Positions 36,161-47,883 of a DNA stretch of 64,000 nucleotides are shown piece by piece. The stretch is taken from positions 42,578,501-42,642,500 of the forward strand of contig NC_088335.1 in assembly GCF_036884655.1 (NCBI RefSeq), read 5' to 3'. The notes beneath the pieces are model-generated. The model worked only from the letters and a program-made list of their open reading frames with translations, searched no databases and was not told where the DNA came from. Each line of letters opens with the position of its first letter. Positions within the stretch are counted from its first letter, which is position 1. Position numbers and translations under genes: made by a program. The DNA comes from Musa acuminata AAA Group (lineage: Eukaryota; Streptophyta; Magnoliopsida; Zingiberales; Musaceae).

Positions 36161-36560
36161 GTAGGGCCTCTTGTGCTCTTCGTGCCTTCCTGCCACCAAT
36201 GCCTCGGCAGCACTGAAGCATCTCGGGGACGGTCGTCATCGACTATTCAACCAGCGACCAAAAGAATCTGGACGGTCGCAGACCCATCAAACACGCCTGC
36301 ATTAACAGAGAAGGGTGAGCATCAGGAACTCCTCAGGTCATAGTAGCGAAACGGGCGACGAAATGGGAGAGAGGCTCGTCGTCTTTCTGGCTGAGGCCGA
36401 GGAGCACGGCTGCAAACGGCTTTGGCCGTGCGTTGGCAAGGAAGTTAAGCTCGAACTCTTTGGCCAACTAGTCGAAGGATGCAATCGAGGCTGGCCTAAG
36501 TCGGCTGTACCACATCTGAGCTGGGCCTCGGAGAGTAGTGACTACTGACATGCCATTCTG
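36161..36560 (-). pseudogene. Gypsy gag fragment
   Basis: The minus strand reads TLRGPAQMWYSRLRPASIAS, then [20 protein letters not shown] and [16 protein letters not shown], a typical retrotransposon gag core. The frame breaks downstream. This is the upstream part of the outer gypsy element, cut off from its pol by LARD copy B. Confidence 0.8.
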
Positions 36561-36620
36561 TCTTTCTATTTTGAGAGACCTATAATTCTTACCAAGAGAA
36601 GTGACTACTGACATGCCATT
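36537..36620. repeat. 21-bp direct repeat flanking 42 bases in gag
   Basis: AGTGACTACTGACATGCCATT occurs at 36537-36557 and again at 36600-36620. The bases between are unrelated to the gag reading frame, so this looks like a small duplication or insertion at the edge of the outer element. Confidence 0.75.
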
Positions 36621-39060
36621 TTCACCATGTGTCAGGCCAGGGCTAAGCTTGAATAGGTTGATCCTTGCCAAGCTCAATCAGTTGCATGTTAATGGGGCTT
36701 ACTGTGAACCTTATTAGAACCTGGCCAAGCCCCTTAGCCAACTGTACTTTTCACATGGAAAAGCTTTGGACCTTGCTTGAGTTTGTCTTGTTTCCTCGTC
36801 TCACCCCAGTGTATCTTTGGACAAGGATAATATGTGAACCAGCTTCTCTTTTTAAGAAACAAAAAGTGCATAAATTTTCAAACTCTGGTGGACAAGGTTA
36901 TGAGATAATCAAGACGATTTGTGATTTAGATGTCTTCATCTACTATTTAAAGCTAGAATTGAGAATTAGTAACCTTGTTCAGATATAAAAGAAGGGTATA
37001 TATGAAAAAGTCCATTTGTGTATACCAAGGCATCCATGAGCCAGTATGTCTCTGTTGTTATTTGTGTCTATTATACGTGTATTTGGCTGCCACTTTCCTG
37101 GATAGCAATTCCACTGGTGTGCTGCCTGTGTACCATCAAGTGTACATTGTTGGTCATGACCATGGTGACCATTTAGCTATGAATCCAGGTGCCAAAAAGA
37201 AAATGCAAGTTCTTCCTGCCAACTCATCATAACCTTGTAATTTACCTTCTTCACTTTCCAATCGCTTCTTCAAATTTCATATTTATGAGTGAAATCTGCT
37301 TCAATGCTCTTCAACATAATTTGAAACCATCATTCTCGGAAAAGCACTCAATCTTTTTCAATTTCTAACTGTTTCTGTCATAGCACATATATAAATCTTG
37401 CTGTTTCATATTTCTAATGGAAGATATTGCATGGTAATCGATCTGCCTGATGACTCTTGTTTGTCAAATTAATAGAGCATTAATACCGTTTCATCCTTCT
37501 ATAGTCGAAGATTATCCTATTGATAAAACCCTGGTGGCACATTTATATGATAATCCTTCTTCTTTCTCATTTCTCAGAAGATATTGCATGGTAGATCATT
37601 CTGGCCGAGCAAACTCTGGTTATTCCAATCAATGAAGAGTCATGGCATTTTTCTATACAATCATGGTTGAAGATTGCCTATTGATGGATCCTCTGATTGG
37701 TGTTCAAAGTTGTACTAAAAGTTTGACTTGCACCCATTTTTCCTGTATTTTCAATTAACATCACTGAACTTAGATATTATAGAATTTCTTCATGATCACT
37801 CGAGTCTGAAGGCATAACCCTACGAGTCTTGTTCGCTTGTTATGCAGGAACCATAGCATCTAAATGCGGCCAAAAAGACTAACGCTAATCCATATTATTG
37901 TCTCCGCATGCTGAGCTATGAAGCTAAAGCCTGTATTCCTTCTCCACTCTTCTTCGTGTGTCGAGAGAATTAGTCTGGATATTGTGTCTTGCTGTGCTGA
38001 CTATTCTGGCGCTATTAAGTAAATGTATAGACATGCTTTCCTAACTTGCGAGTATCGAACAATGTTGAGTTGTACAATCTGCACCATTGTTTTGTATCTC
38101 TGCAAACATTGATGAAAGATCGATCACTGATGTGAACTACTCACTAGCAGAAGAACCAGTCAAGTGGAATTTGCGTGCTGTTGCCGATGAAGCTCTGCGG
38201 CATCTTATTTCCTAGTTTGCTGGAAGCTGAATAGGTAACATGGATGGTCTTCTCCGTTGAGTATTGCTGGAACAAAGGCCATCGGTTGGTAGCTTTCTTC
38301 TTTGCATTTATTTCAGTGGATATGTTAAAGAGGGATCTCCATTCAATAGATAAAAGATGTGGAATTTTGACCTAATTTGACCTAAATATAAGAAGTATAT
38401 ATTATCTACATATACTTTATATTCATTCATAATGTTTGTTCTTATAATACTCTTAGATCCACATTATAACACTCGATTCATGATTTTTTGTATAAATGAT
38501 GGTTGAATGTCTCTCGTAAGTAATAAGTAATCACGGAGTTCATCTTCGCTCCGATTCAATAGTCATCTTGGCATACCATAAATGGTTCCTTAGGTGCATC
38601 ATTGAGCTATTACCTGAACTTCAATATTTCTTACTTTGGCTTTCACCCTTTTTTTTTTATCTTTACAGAATGTTTTATTTTTTTTACAAATATTTCTTTT
38701 TTTTTTTTTAAGATGATATATCTCTTGACCTTCTTCTCATTATGGCCACCTCTAACCAATTATCTCGTTGTAGCCACCTTTGCCTTTCATCGACGTCTCT
38801 GTAGTCTTGTACCACCATCTTCGTGTGGCTACTTCCATCCCATCGCCTTCACCCTTATCCATCACAACAAGACTCTTGCCTCTCCTTTGTCTCCGCCATA
38901 GCTCTCGTTGTTTGCTTTCTATGCACCGCAACCAAGCAAGTGGTATACATTGTGAGGGTGTTGCAATCTGCCACTAGCAAAGGCGACCACCACCCCATGA
39001 ATTAGCACAAAGTAGTACCTCCTCTCATCCTTACTCTATTAGAGTGATCACTTCGTGTTA

Positions 39061-39228
39061 GACAACGAACAAGGACACGATCGACAAATAAGGGTGAGCG
39101 CAAAGGCATATTCGATGGAGGGCAAGGTCGATGGCGGAGAGGAAGACAACGAACAAGGACACGATCGACAAATAAGGGTGAGCGCAAAGGCACATTCGAT
39201 GGAAGGCAAGAAGGCAAGGACGAGAGTG
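39061..39228. repeat. 84-bp tandem duplication
   Basis: Unit 39061-39144 repeats at 39145-39228 with few changes (GACAACGAACAAGGACACGA is the start of each). 84 is a multiple of three, so the 82-codon plus frame through it (39055-39303) remains open; this may be chance. Confidence 0.8.
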
Positions 39229-39746
39229 TGGAGGCAAAGGCAACCATGGCAAGATGATAATCCAACAGAGGTCAAGAAAATAATCTCATATTTCAAAAAA
39301 TAAAAATTACTATGCAATAAATAAACCAAAAGGGAAATAGAAAAAGTGAATTAATATTGGTGGATCAGAACATAATAGCCCTCGTCCAGCATAATACAGA
39401 CGTGTATGTCTTGCAAATGAATTATGACTCTGCATCCTTACCGTGATACCCTACCCAACCCTTAAAAAGACATTTAAGAACCGGATGTTGACCGAGAGTT
39501 TCCAGTTCTTCGAACTCTGCATCATCCTTACTGGGAACACAATTCACAGCACCATCACACAATCATACCTTGGCTCTTCGAGGAACTACTTGTTGCAACC
39601 ATTTAGCATCATCCCACCAAGAGGCCACTGTGTAGAAACCGTGGTGAAGCTCATTGGTTCAACAGGAACAACAATTCAGAGAATTGGAAGAACTAAACAG
39701 AATACGTCATTTAACTGAACTAGAAATCGACATTTGAGGATGTCAA

Positions 39747-39868
39747 TTACAGTGACCCAAAATATATGGTGTCTCGCGGACCAATGGCTTCATTCCCGAA
39801 TTCTCCAAACATGTCCTCGTCTAATGCATATCGGCTACCGAAATCAACAGGACTAGAGAATCTGGCAT
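39747..39868 (-). other. Possible exon remnant on minus strand
   Basis: After a CCAG acceptor-like sequence, the minus strand reads FSSPVDFGSRYALDEDMF, then GEFGNEAIGPRDTIYFGSL and a stop. The composition looks coding, but I cannot name a family and found no matching exons, so it may be a gene relic or chance. Confidence 0.25.
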
Positions 39869-41348
39869 GTTATTATTGCAGGAGCACATGGTCATTGTAG
39901 CCCGGATCACCATCATCTTGGTACCTGTAAGTGAGGAATAGTTTGTCAAAGGGATCCAACAAAAGAGCAGTAATATCTGATGTGGCTCGACATCAAAAGC
40001 AAAATATTACAATTATAAAAACGATATCAAGCATTGTGCTATTTTGTTTCACAGTCGGACATTTCCTATACCGTGGTACAATGTAGACAACGAGAATTTA
40101 CTTCTTAAAACGTTAATTAATAGCCCACTGGTTTGTTTGGAAAATCAGACTCGAAGCGTTGCAATCACTAAGTTGGCTTCAAAATGTTGCCATGTTCTTT
40201 GGTTGGCACCTCTATCACAACTTTAACAGAACATGACAATCAATCAACTAAAACAATACAATCATCAAAAAGGCTAGTGTGGATATTAGTCTGCGCTCAA
40301 TGCCAGTGTTGATATATGAAGAGGGTGAAAAAATACTGCATCAGTTGGCACGAGCTAGCATGTGTCCCATGCCAGAAAGGGTTTAGAGTCCAAAATATGA
40401 CAAGGAAAATATTTATCCTGTGCCAGCCAGCCAGTTCTCAATGGCGGCAAAAGAACCCCAAATAGTTGGGACTTACGGGTTTTTTGTTGTTGTTGTGCCA
40501 GCCACTCAATAGAGAGATGTGCCAATTGACATCACTTGGTACTAGGAATATATTAGCACACAGCCATGCCATGAGACAACAATTCTTGGGCTATCATATA
40601 TTTAGTTCAGATAATGTCCAAAAACTAGTCATTTGAGTAAATCAAGAAGCTAAATTCACCTTAGTGAAGCTCAGTCAGGACCTAATATAACAAGTACAAA
40701 GATGTCACAAAATTCAAGTTACCGATTGCTTACTTGCAATGGTAAGCAACAGTCTATAACGAATATAAAGCCATCATTTTAGGTGGTGCCAACAAGCACA
40801 GAAGATGCATCCTTGCAAAGTCAACTATGACTACAAACCAGACTACCTCAAAAGTGGTAGCAGCCAACACCTGATAAACTTGTGCACTACAGTACCTCTA
40901 ACCATAAGAACTACTTTAATCTACTGAATCTCACAGCAACTCCATATTGTTACCTTTGACTATGACACTGAAAAGGCCTACCTGCAATTAAATGACTCCA
41001 CACAATGTAATAAGACCAATGGAATTAGACCTAAGAGAATTATTAAAAGTAATCTGAATATTAGTGTTTATGAGAATTGAACATGTTTTTCTACAGAATA
41101 AAAACTTGTTTAAATTAGTTTAACCATTCCTGTTTCAACCATACAAATTAATCTAACTTGACCTGTAGAAGCCAACTTGACTTCTTCCCTCGAAATAAAC
41201 ATGGTCATAAAAATAGGAACAAAGTAGAGATTAAAAAAGACAAATCTAATGCACGAGACTCCAGTTAATGTGGAATATGAGGAAGGTGTATATATGTGGG
41301 ATCAAGGGAGGGTGTTTTTAAACTCGAACCCCAATGTCTTGAATAGTA

Positions 41349-41655
41349 AATGGCCAACTTACTATCACACCAAGGTCTACCCTCCGGCCAACTATTATTG
41401 CACAGGGATCTAGGCTCAACCTGATCCCACTAAAAGAGGAAAGATCTCACTCCTCAACTTGATCCCACTAAATAGAGGAAGGTCTTACTCATCTAGGAGA
41501 AAGATAAACATAACAAGCAACCTTACTATTGTACCAAGGTCCATCCTTTGACCAAATATTACCAGGGATCTAGACTCAACTTAGAACCCACTAAAAGAGG
41601 AAAGGTCTCACTCCTCATCTCACTGAATAGTGGAAAGGTCTCACTCCACTAGGAG
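41349..41655. repeat. Imperfect tandem repeat (unit about 170 bp)
   Basis: ACCAAGGTCTACCCTCCGGC near 41372 recurs as ACCAAGGTCCATCCTTTGAC near 41541. GGGATCTAGRCTCAAC and ACTAAAAGAGGAAAGRTCTC follow in both. Shorter CACTAAA/GAGGAAAGGTCT words recur further. Confidence 0.6.
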
Positions 41656-41748
41656 AAAGAGATCAGAAAGAGTCAGCATAGGTTTTCTTGGGTTATTAAA
41701 CATAGTATCAAGTTCAATTATACAAGCTTATGAGAAACAGTAGCATAT

Positions 41749-42421
41749 TATCACGCACAGGAACCGTGCACCTGCAACACCTTCACTAACCGACCGTTGG
41801 TCACTTTTGTTTGCTTGTACATATGTTTGGCATCGTGTTTTGCTTTGTTTTTTTATGTTTTTGCTTGAAAATAATGAGTGGGAATAGTTAGTAGGGATGT
41901 AGAGCGATCGCTCATCAGAATAGGCAAAATTACCCCAAAATAGCCCAGTTTTCACATGTCATGGCCTATTTTCTATAAGCTATGGTGTGATGTGAAACAT
42001 CAACCATCTCAGCATCCTAGAACCACCCGAGTGGCATAGGGCTAGATGGAGGTTTGAAGTAGTGTCGAGCGTTGATTGGATTCACAAGTTCGCATGTAAA
42101 GTCTACGAGGACTTGCCAACACGCCCAATACCCGATGAGCGATGGTTTGTAAACTTAGGACTTTTCATTTGCCTTCTAAAGTCCTTGTTTTCCTTTTCCA
42201 CTCTTTTCTCTCTTGCATACCAAGTGTTCTTTGAATTGCTTGTAACGCTACCCTCTTTACAAGACGTCAAGACTTGTCTGCCGCTCGTTTTTTGAACTAA
42301 TTAATTTGCTCTTTTATAGGTCCTTCAGGACTTGAGTAAGGTTGCAATTAGGCTGATCCTTTATGGATGGATAATGCAAGGGTACCTCACAACTTAGGTA
42401 ATTACAGCTAAGTTCGTGACA
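41749..42421 (+). repeat. 5' LTR of the chromovirus
   Basis: Aligns throughout with 47884-48534, for example TTTGCTTGAAAAT..GAGTGGGAATAGTT and CCTAGAACCACCCGAGT. The start is eroded (TATCACGCAC versus TGTCGCGGAC in the other LTR). The end is AAGTTCGTGACA, followed by the primer site. Confidence 0.85.
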
Positions 42422-42459
42422 TTTGGTATCAAAGGGAGCAAGCAATTCAAGCAAATAAT

Positions 42460-43880
42460 GAAAGTTTACAATCTCGCCATGGCGAAGCACCATGGTGAAT
42501 CGACCAAGACAAGGCAAGTCGAACAATTGCCCCAAGCAATCATAGATGAGTTGCAAGTGCAAACTCGCTCTCAAGCTATTGGAGTCACTCGAAAGGAGTA
42601 CGACAGCAAAAATAGTAAGGAGAGGAAGCACAATCTGGCTATTCTTTGCGAGCAGAGGAAGCACAATCTGGAGCACCAATCGAAAAGAGAAGTCATAAGG
42701 AGAAGCTTACAACTACTGAAACCGGCCTTGATGTTCTCGAAGCGAGTCTAGAAGAACTCTACCTCGGATAGAGAAGGCTCCATGGGGTAGAGAACTCACA
42801 AGAGGTAGAATCTTGGATCGATAAAGTCGAGTCCCGAGTCAGTCGATTGACAGAAGATACCAAAGAATCTATGCAGCACCTACACGATGTCATGGCGAAC
42901 CTCATGGATAGGATCATGTTGCTCATGAGGGCTCTTAATGTGAGAGGGAACAACACTCGCATTGCTCTACCATAAAACTTAAGGGCACCCAAGTTGCATT
43001 ATTACGTGGGTGCTAGGGATGCGAAGGAACTCAAGAATTTTCTATTCGATATGGAACAATATTTCCGAGCAACGAGGCCCGATTCTAAAGAAACCAAAGT
43101 TTCAAAGGTAATCATATATCTGAATGAGGATGCAAAACTATGGTGGCGAACATAGTAGGAAGAGATCCAACAAGGTCGGTGCCAAATGGATTTATGGGAG
43201 GACTTGAAGCAGAAGTTGAGAACTGGGTTCCTACCCCAGAACACTGAGTTCATCACAAGAAGGAAGCTGAGACAACTCAGCCAAAGTACTTCTATTCGAG
43301 ACTACATAAACCAATTTTCAGCACAGATGTTAGACATACAAGACATGTCTAAGAAGGACAAGTTTAACTTCCACGATAACCTAAAGCCATGGGCACAACA
43401 AGAACTGAATCGAAGGAATGTCATCGATTTCGTCGGGCCAATCACAACTACTGAAAGGCTCATCGACTTTGTTTCCTCAAAGGACTCAAGGAAGAAGAAA
43501 ATCTTCAGGAAATCGCCCAAATATTCCCAACGAAAGGAGTCAGAAACCGAGCAAAAGAAAAAGAGTTCTCGTAAGGTGTCAAGTTCAAAAGGCAATGCCC
43601 TAAAACCTGACGGATGCTTCTTATACAGAGGATCGCACATGGTGAGGGAGCGCCCACAAAAGCAAGAACTCATTGCGCTGATAGTATCAATCCATTCCCC
43701 CAGATCGGACAATGGGAACTCCCTAGTTCGAATAGTTCAGAATCCAACAACAACGATGAGGAGTCAAACGGACCTCGGATAGGAGCAATGCATTTGTTGA
43801 ACATGTTGCGGAGTCAGATGGGAAAGAATGTGAAGACAAAGAACAAAAGCAAGAAGCAACAAGCTAATGTATGTGGACAT
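42460..43880 (+). pseudogene. Chromovirus gag, broken
   Basis: The best-preserved part (43186-43782) reads MDLWEDLKQKLRTGFLPQNT, then LRQLSQSTSIRDYINQFSAQ and a Lys/Ser-rich stretch. The zinc knuckle is degenerate (CFLYRGSHMVRERP; the expected second and last Cys are Tyr and Arg). Upstream, 42790-43180 keeps gag-like sequence with stops. Confidence 0.8.
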
Positions 43881-44057
43881 CAAGCTCAATGACCGAGCAA
43901 CTCGTGTCATGGTGGATACGGGCACTACCCGCAACTTCATCATCAATCGTGAAGGCGACTCAAGCTGAACCTAGAGAAGAGCCCAGGTCAGATAAAGGCT
44001 ATGAACTCGAAGGCCAAGCATATCTCCGAGTTGGCGAAGGGGGGGGGTCCCAATCAA

Positions 44058-44519
44058 AATTGGGATGTGAAGCAAAAGCACAAACATGATGGTGTTGCCA
44101 TTGGACGACTTCCAAGTAATCCTTAGAATGGAGTTCATGCACACGGCCAAGTTGGTCCTAATGTCATTCCTAAACTCCTATGTCTAATGCGAGGCGGCGA
44201 CCCTTACATGGTTCTTGTTTCTCGAGTAGGAACTAAGGACCCACAACAACTATCGGCATTACAATTGAAGGGAGCGCAAAAAGCACAAAATTGGGATGTG
44301 AAGCAAAAGCACAAACATGATGGTGTTGCCATTGGACGACTTCCAAGTAATCCTTAGAATGGAGTTCATGCACACGGCCAAGTTGGTCCTAATGTCATTC
44401 CTAAACTCCTATGTCTAATGGGAGGCGACGACCCTTACATGGTTCTTGTTTCTCGAGTAGGAACTAAGGACCCACAACAACTAGCGGCATTACAATTGAA
44501 GGGAGCGCAAAAATCCAAA
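44058..44519 (+). repeat. 231-bp tandem duplication within chromovirus pol
   Basis: Unit starting near 44058 (TGGGATGTGAAGCAAAAGCA at 44061) recurs from 44289 (same words at 44292). The copies are almost identical. 231 is 77 codons, so frame is preserved. Confidence 0.88.
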
Positions 44520-44549
44520 TTAACTTTGATTATGCATCAATTATCAAGG

Positions 44550-46449
44550 CCTAAACAAGGTGACGATGAAGAATAAGTATCTCATCCCACTCATCACAGA
44601 TTTATTCGACCAATTGGGCAAGACAAATTACTTCTCCAAACTCAACCTTTAGTCGGGATACTGGTAGGGGTGCATTGTTAAAGGCGACAAAGTAAAGACC
44701 ACCTATGTAACCAGGTGATAGTAATCATCAACTTAGCAACCATACACCGCAATAGCTAAAGAGCTATGATACATATGGAATGAAAATTGACACCCTCCAA
44801 TGAATTGAAAAAAGACGGATCGTTCAAGATTAAAGTAAGGAAAACTATTCCAATCACTTTATCAATGAAAAATTGATGAAATAATTAGAACAACACTTTG
44901 ATTCCCTTAAAATGCCACAAACTACGAAGTTTTATAAGTTGAAAGGAAAAGCAAAATTTTTTTTGGGTTTTGAACGCCAAAAGTAGAAAAGCTTAATAAG
45001 TTCCAAAGTTTATACAAGAACTTAAAAACAAAACACTCACCAATGTTGAAAGATGATTATACTTCTCAATTGTACAAAGGGAATGAATCCATTAAATACA
45101 TTAAATGACATTCATATTTCTAATTCATTAATGTAGATCACTCATAAATCTACTTTGAATTGATTTGAATGATTATTCATGAATAAGCCCACAATTCATA
45201 ATATGGTCCAATATGGTTGAATGGTCTTTATTCTTCAAAATAGACTAAAAATTCATCCTTCTCTCAAAGCTAGACTTTCTCTTCATGATTTGGACTTATT
45301 TGAATCATGTTGATCATTTTTGGCTCTTCTTACATCCATAGAACCTTGACCGAGTCTTAACCAGCTTGCTCCTTCCAAATGCCTTCCAATAAACAAATTA
45401 AGGCTTCTTTCATCATTTTAGCTTTAACTCTTGTCATTGGTCCTCCATGAATAGTTAAAGGTCTTTGGCAGAATTATGATCAACTTAATGGTTCATATCA
45501 CCAGGTATGGAACGTTCAAGTTCTTAATGATGCCTTTCGATTTAACCAACACTCCGACCATATTCTACACTCTCATGAATCAATTGTTCAAAAAGCATTT
45601 AGATAAGTTCGTGATCATCTACTTGGATGATATCATTGTTTATAGTCAAATGCTTAAGAAGCATGTTAAGTACGTTCGAATAATTTTCAAGATTTCAGGG
45701 AGAACACTTTGTTCTTGAAAAGGGAGAAGTGCTACTTTATCTAGACGAAGATTTTATTCTTGAGGCACCGAGTCGACGAAGGATCCATTTGGATAGACAA
45801 ATCGAAGGTGCGGATTGTGGCAAAGTGGTGAACACCAAAGAATGTACCAAAGCTAAGATCATTCCTTAGTTTCATCAACTATTATCGACGATTTATTTCT
45901 AGATACTCGAAACACGTAGCTCTACTAATAGAGCTGCTAAAGAAGGAGCAACCTTAGCGATGGTCAGACAAATATGAAATAACATTTTAAGACCTAAAGG
46001 TTGTTGTGTTAGAAAAACCGATACTCAAATTATCAGACTATAGAAAGTCTTTCAAAGTCCACACAAATGCTTTGGACTTTATTATCGGAGTACTTAAGCA
46101 GGAGGATCACCCAATGGCCTATGAGAACTGCAAGCTCAACGAGACAAGGCGATGGTATCCGATGCACGAGAAGGAGATGACAACGTTGGTCCACTATCTA
46201 CAAGTGTTGCGACACTACCTTCTCGAAACGCGATTTGTGCTAAGGACGAACAATATCAAGTTGAGTTACTTCCAAACTCAGAAGCTCTCTCCAAAGCAAG
46301 CACAATGGCAGGACTTCTTAACTGAATTTAATATGGTAATGGAGTGCAAGCCCAGAAGAACAAATGTCATAGGTTATACATTGAGCAAGAAAGTGGAGCT
46401 AGTGAATGTCGTGCAATTGGAAGGCAAAGGTCAAACAAGTCAGTTATAA
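44550..46449 (+). pseudogene. Chromovirus reverse transcriptase and RNase H, broken by insertion
   Basis: 44550-44716 gives the RT N-terminal part ([18 protein letters not shown], then KVKTTYVTR). After an inserted segment, RT resumes at 45506 with YGTFKFLMMPFDLTNTPTIF and the catalytic YLDD (IIYLDDIIVYSQ). 45840-45960 and 46006-46449 carry the RT connection and RNase H (HTNALDFIIGVLKQEDHPMA, then RRWYPMHEKEMTTLVHYLQV). Several stops are present. Confidence 0.85.
44717..45499. mobile_element. Unclassified 0.8 kb insertion in chromovirus RT
   Basis: ACCAGGT is found on both sides (44710-44716 and 45500-45506). Removing the insert and one copy restores the expected RT order TTYVTR-YGTFKF, so the insertion is real and younger than the chromovirus. 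The insert is AT-rich and non-coding. A 7-bp (possibly 8-bp) duplication would suit a hAT-type transposon, but its ends do not form clear inverted repeats. Confidence 0.65.
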
Positions 46450-46589
46450 TCCAACTTTATTTTCAGGATCAAGGATGTACTGTGCAATGATCCCCAGGCA
46501 ATAACTCAGATGCAGCTAATTAAAGAAGGCGGCATAATGATTTTGAGTTGAGGAGGGAATCGTCTACACCAAAGGGAATGAGTCTATGT

Positions 46590-47850
46590 TCTTCGAGCGG
46601 ATAATTTGAGTCATAAACTCTTGAGAGAGTGTCACGATTCCCCTTGGGTAGGACATCCAGCTATTTATCGAACTTTGGCTCTCGTGGAGAAAGCCTTCTA
46701 TTGGCCAAAGATGCGGACTGATATATAGGAATATGTTCGGACTTGCCTTACTCGCCAATAAGATAAGGTAAAGCAATGGAAGCCGATGGGACTTTTGAAG
46801 TCATTGCTCATACTGAAAAGGCCATGAGAGAGCATTTCCTTGAACCTCATATCAAGCTTGCCAGCATCAGGGGACTTGGATCGATACTCGTGGTGGTTAA
46901 TTGGTTCTAAAAGTATGCGACATTCATTACTACACCTCTACATTACTCTGCGGAGGAGGTAACTAAGCTAATGATGAAGAATGTGGTGAAGTATTTAAGA
47001 GTTCTGCACAATATCATCAGCGACTGAGACACATGATTCTTGTGCAATTCTAGACCAAGTTGTTCAAATTGCTGGGATCCAAGTTATACTTTTTCACAAG
47101 TGTCCACCCCAAGACGGAAGGCCAAACTAAAAAAATAAATTTGCTTCTTGAGCAATATCTTCAACATCATGTAACTGCCAACAAATGAGATTGGATGAAC
47201 TTGTTGGACATAGCCCATATCTCCTACAATTTATAGTGAAGCTTTGCATCCAACAAGAGCCCCTTCGAGATCATTACTGGACAACAACCATCAACTTGTC
47301 ACACCTTGTTATACCGAAAGTAGCCCGTCAACATATCACTTTACAAAAGAATGACATCGAAACGTAGGTATTACCCTAGCATACTTAAAGAAGGCGACCA
47401 CAAGAGATCAAAGTTGACGACTTGGTGTTGGTGAAGCTCCAACCAGCATCACTCCAGTTCTTTATGCATAAAAATGTACAAGGGACTAGTGCGCAAGTAT
47501 GAAAGGCCCTTCCCAATTATTAACAAGTTAGACAATGTCCCCTATAAGTTGCAACTATCAACGTGACTCAAAACTCACAATATCTTCCATGCAAGCAACT
47601 TGAAAGCCTATCATTCAAATCCGTAATATACTTTCTAGCATGTTTCAACTCGGCTAGCCCCTATTAGAGTCTCTTACGAAAAGCGAAATGAAGCCATTTT
47701 AGCATATCATAAAACGAAGTTACCCAACGGAGTAGTGTCGATTAAGAACTTGGTGAAATAACAAAAACTTCCCTGAACAAAATTTAGTTGGGAGCCTGAA
47801 GATGCCCTGCGTCATAAAGAAGCAATCATCAAAGCCTACCAGCAAGTATC
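46590..47850 (+). pseudogene. Chromovirus integrase and chromodomain remnants
   Basis: 46600-46770 reads SHKLLRECHDSPWVGHPAIY, then YWPKMRTDI and YVRTC, which is the HHCC zinc region of retroviral-type integrase. The catalytic core up to about 47400 is full of stops. 47690-47850 gives EAILAYHKTKLPNGVVSIKN, then LVK and WEPEDALRHKEAI, a chromodomain at the integrase C-terminus, which defines chromoviruses. Confidence 0.8.
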
Positions 47851-47883
47851 AACGAGAGCATCGATAGTTTAAGTGGGGGAGAA

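Larger units (their letters stand above)
27258..36560 (-). mobile_element. Decayed Ty3/gypsy retrotransposon, host of nested insertions
   Basis: Recognisable minus-strand parts, from right to left: gag (about 36200-36545), protease/pol (34556 down to about 34170), reverse transcriptase (33906 down to 33289) and RNase H (33241 down to about 32470). A probable LTR fragment is 27258-27534 plus 32104 to about 32360, which became split when another element inserted. No integrase is seen, so a deletion between RNase H and the LTR is likely. Frameshifts and stops interrupt every domain. Two related non-coding LTR elements sit inside it (27535-32103 complete, 34557-36160 truncated). The outer boundaries are approximate. 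Confidence 0.75.
36621..41748. other. Intergenic region, no firm gene
   Basis: Only short ORFs. Contains an 84-bp tandem duplication (39061-39228), a coding-like minus-strand stretch near 39747-39868, and an imperfect tandem repeat (41349-41655) directly left of the chromovirus. The segment 37000-38300 has several short splice-like patterns but no domain I can name. Confidence 0.45.

Noticed and set aside
27258..36560. Idea that three LTR-like repeats mark one large three-LTR element
   Set aside because: Primer sites, PPT, flanking duplication and continuity of the gypsy sequence show two separate insertions of one family in a host element.
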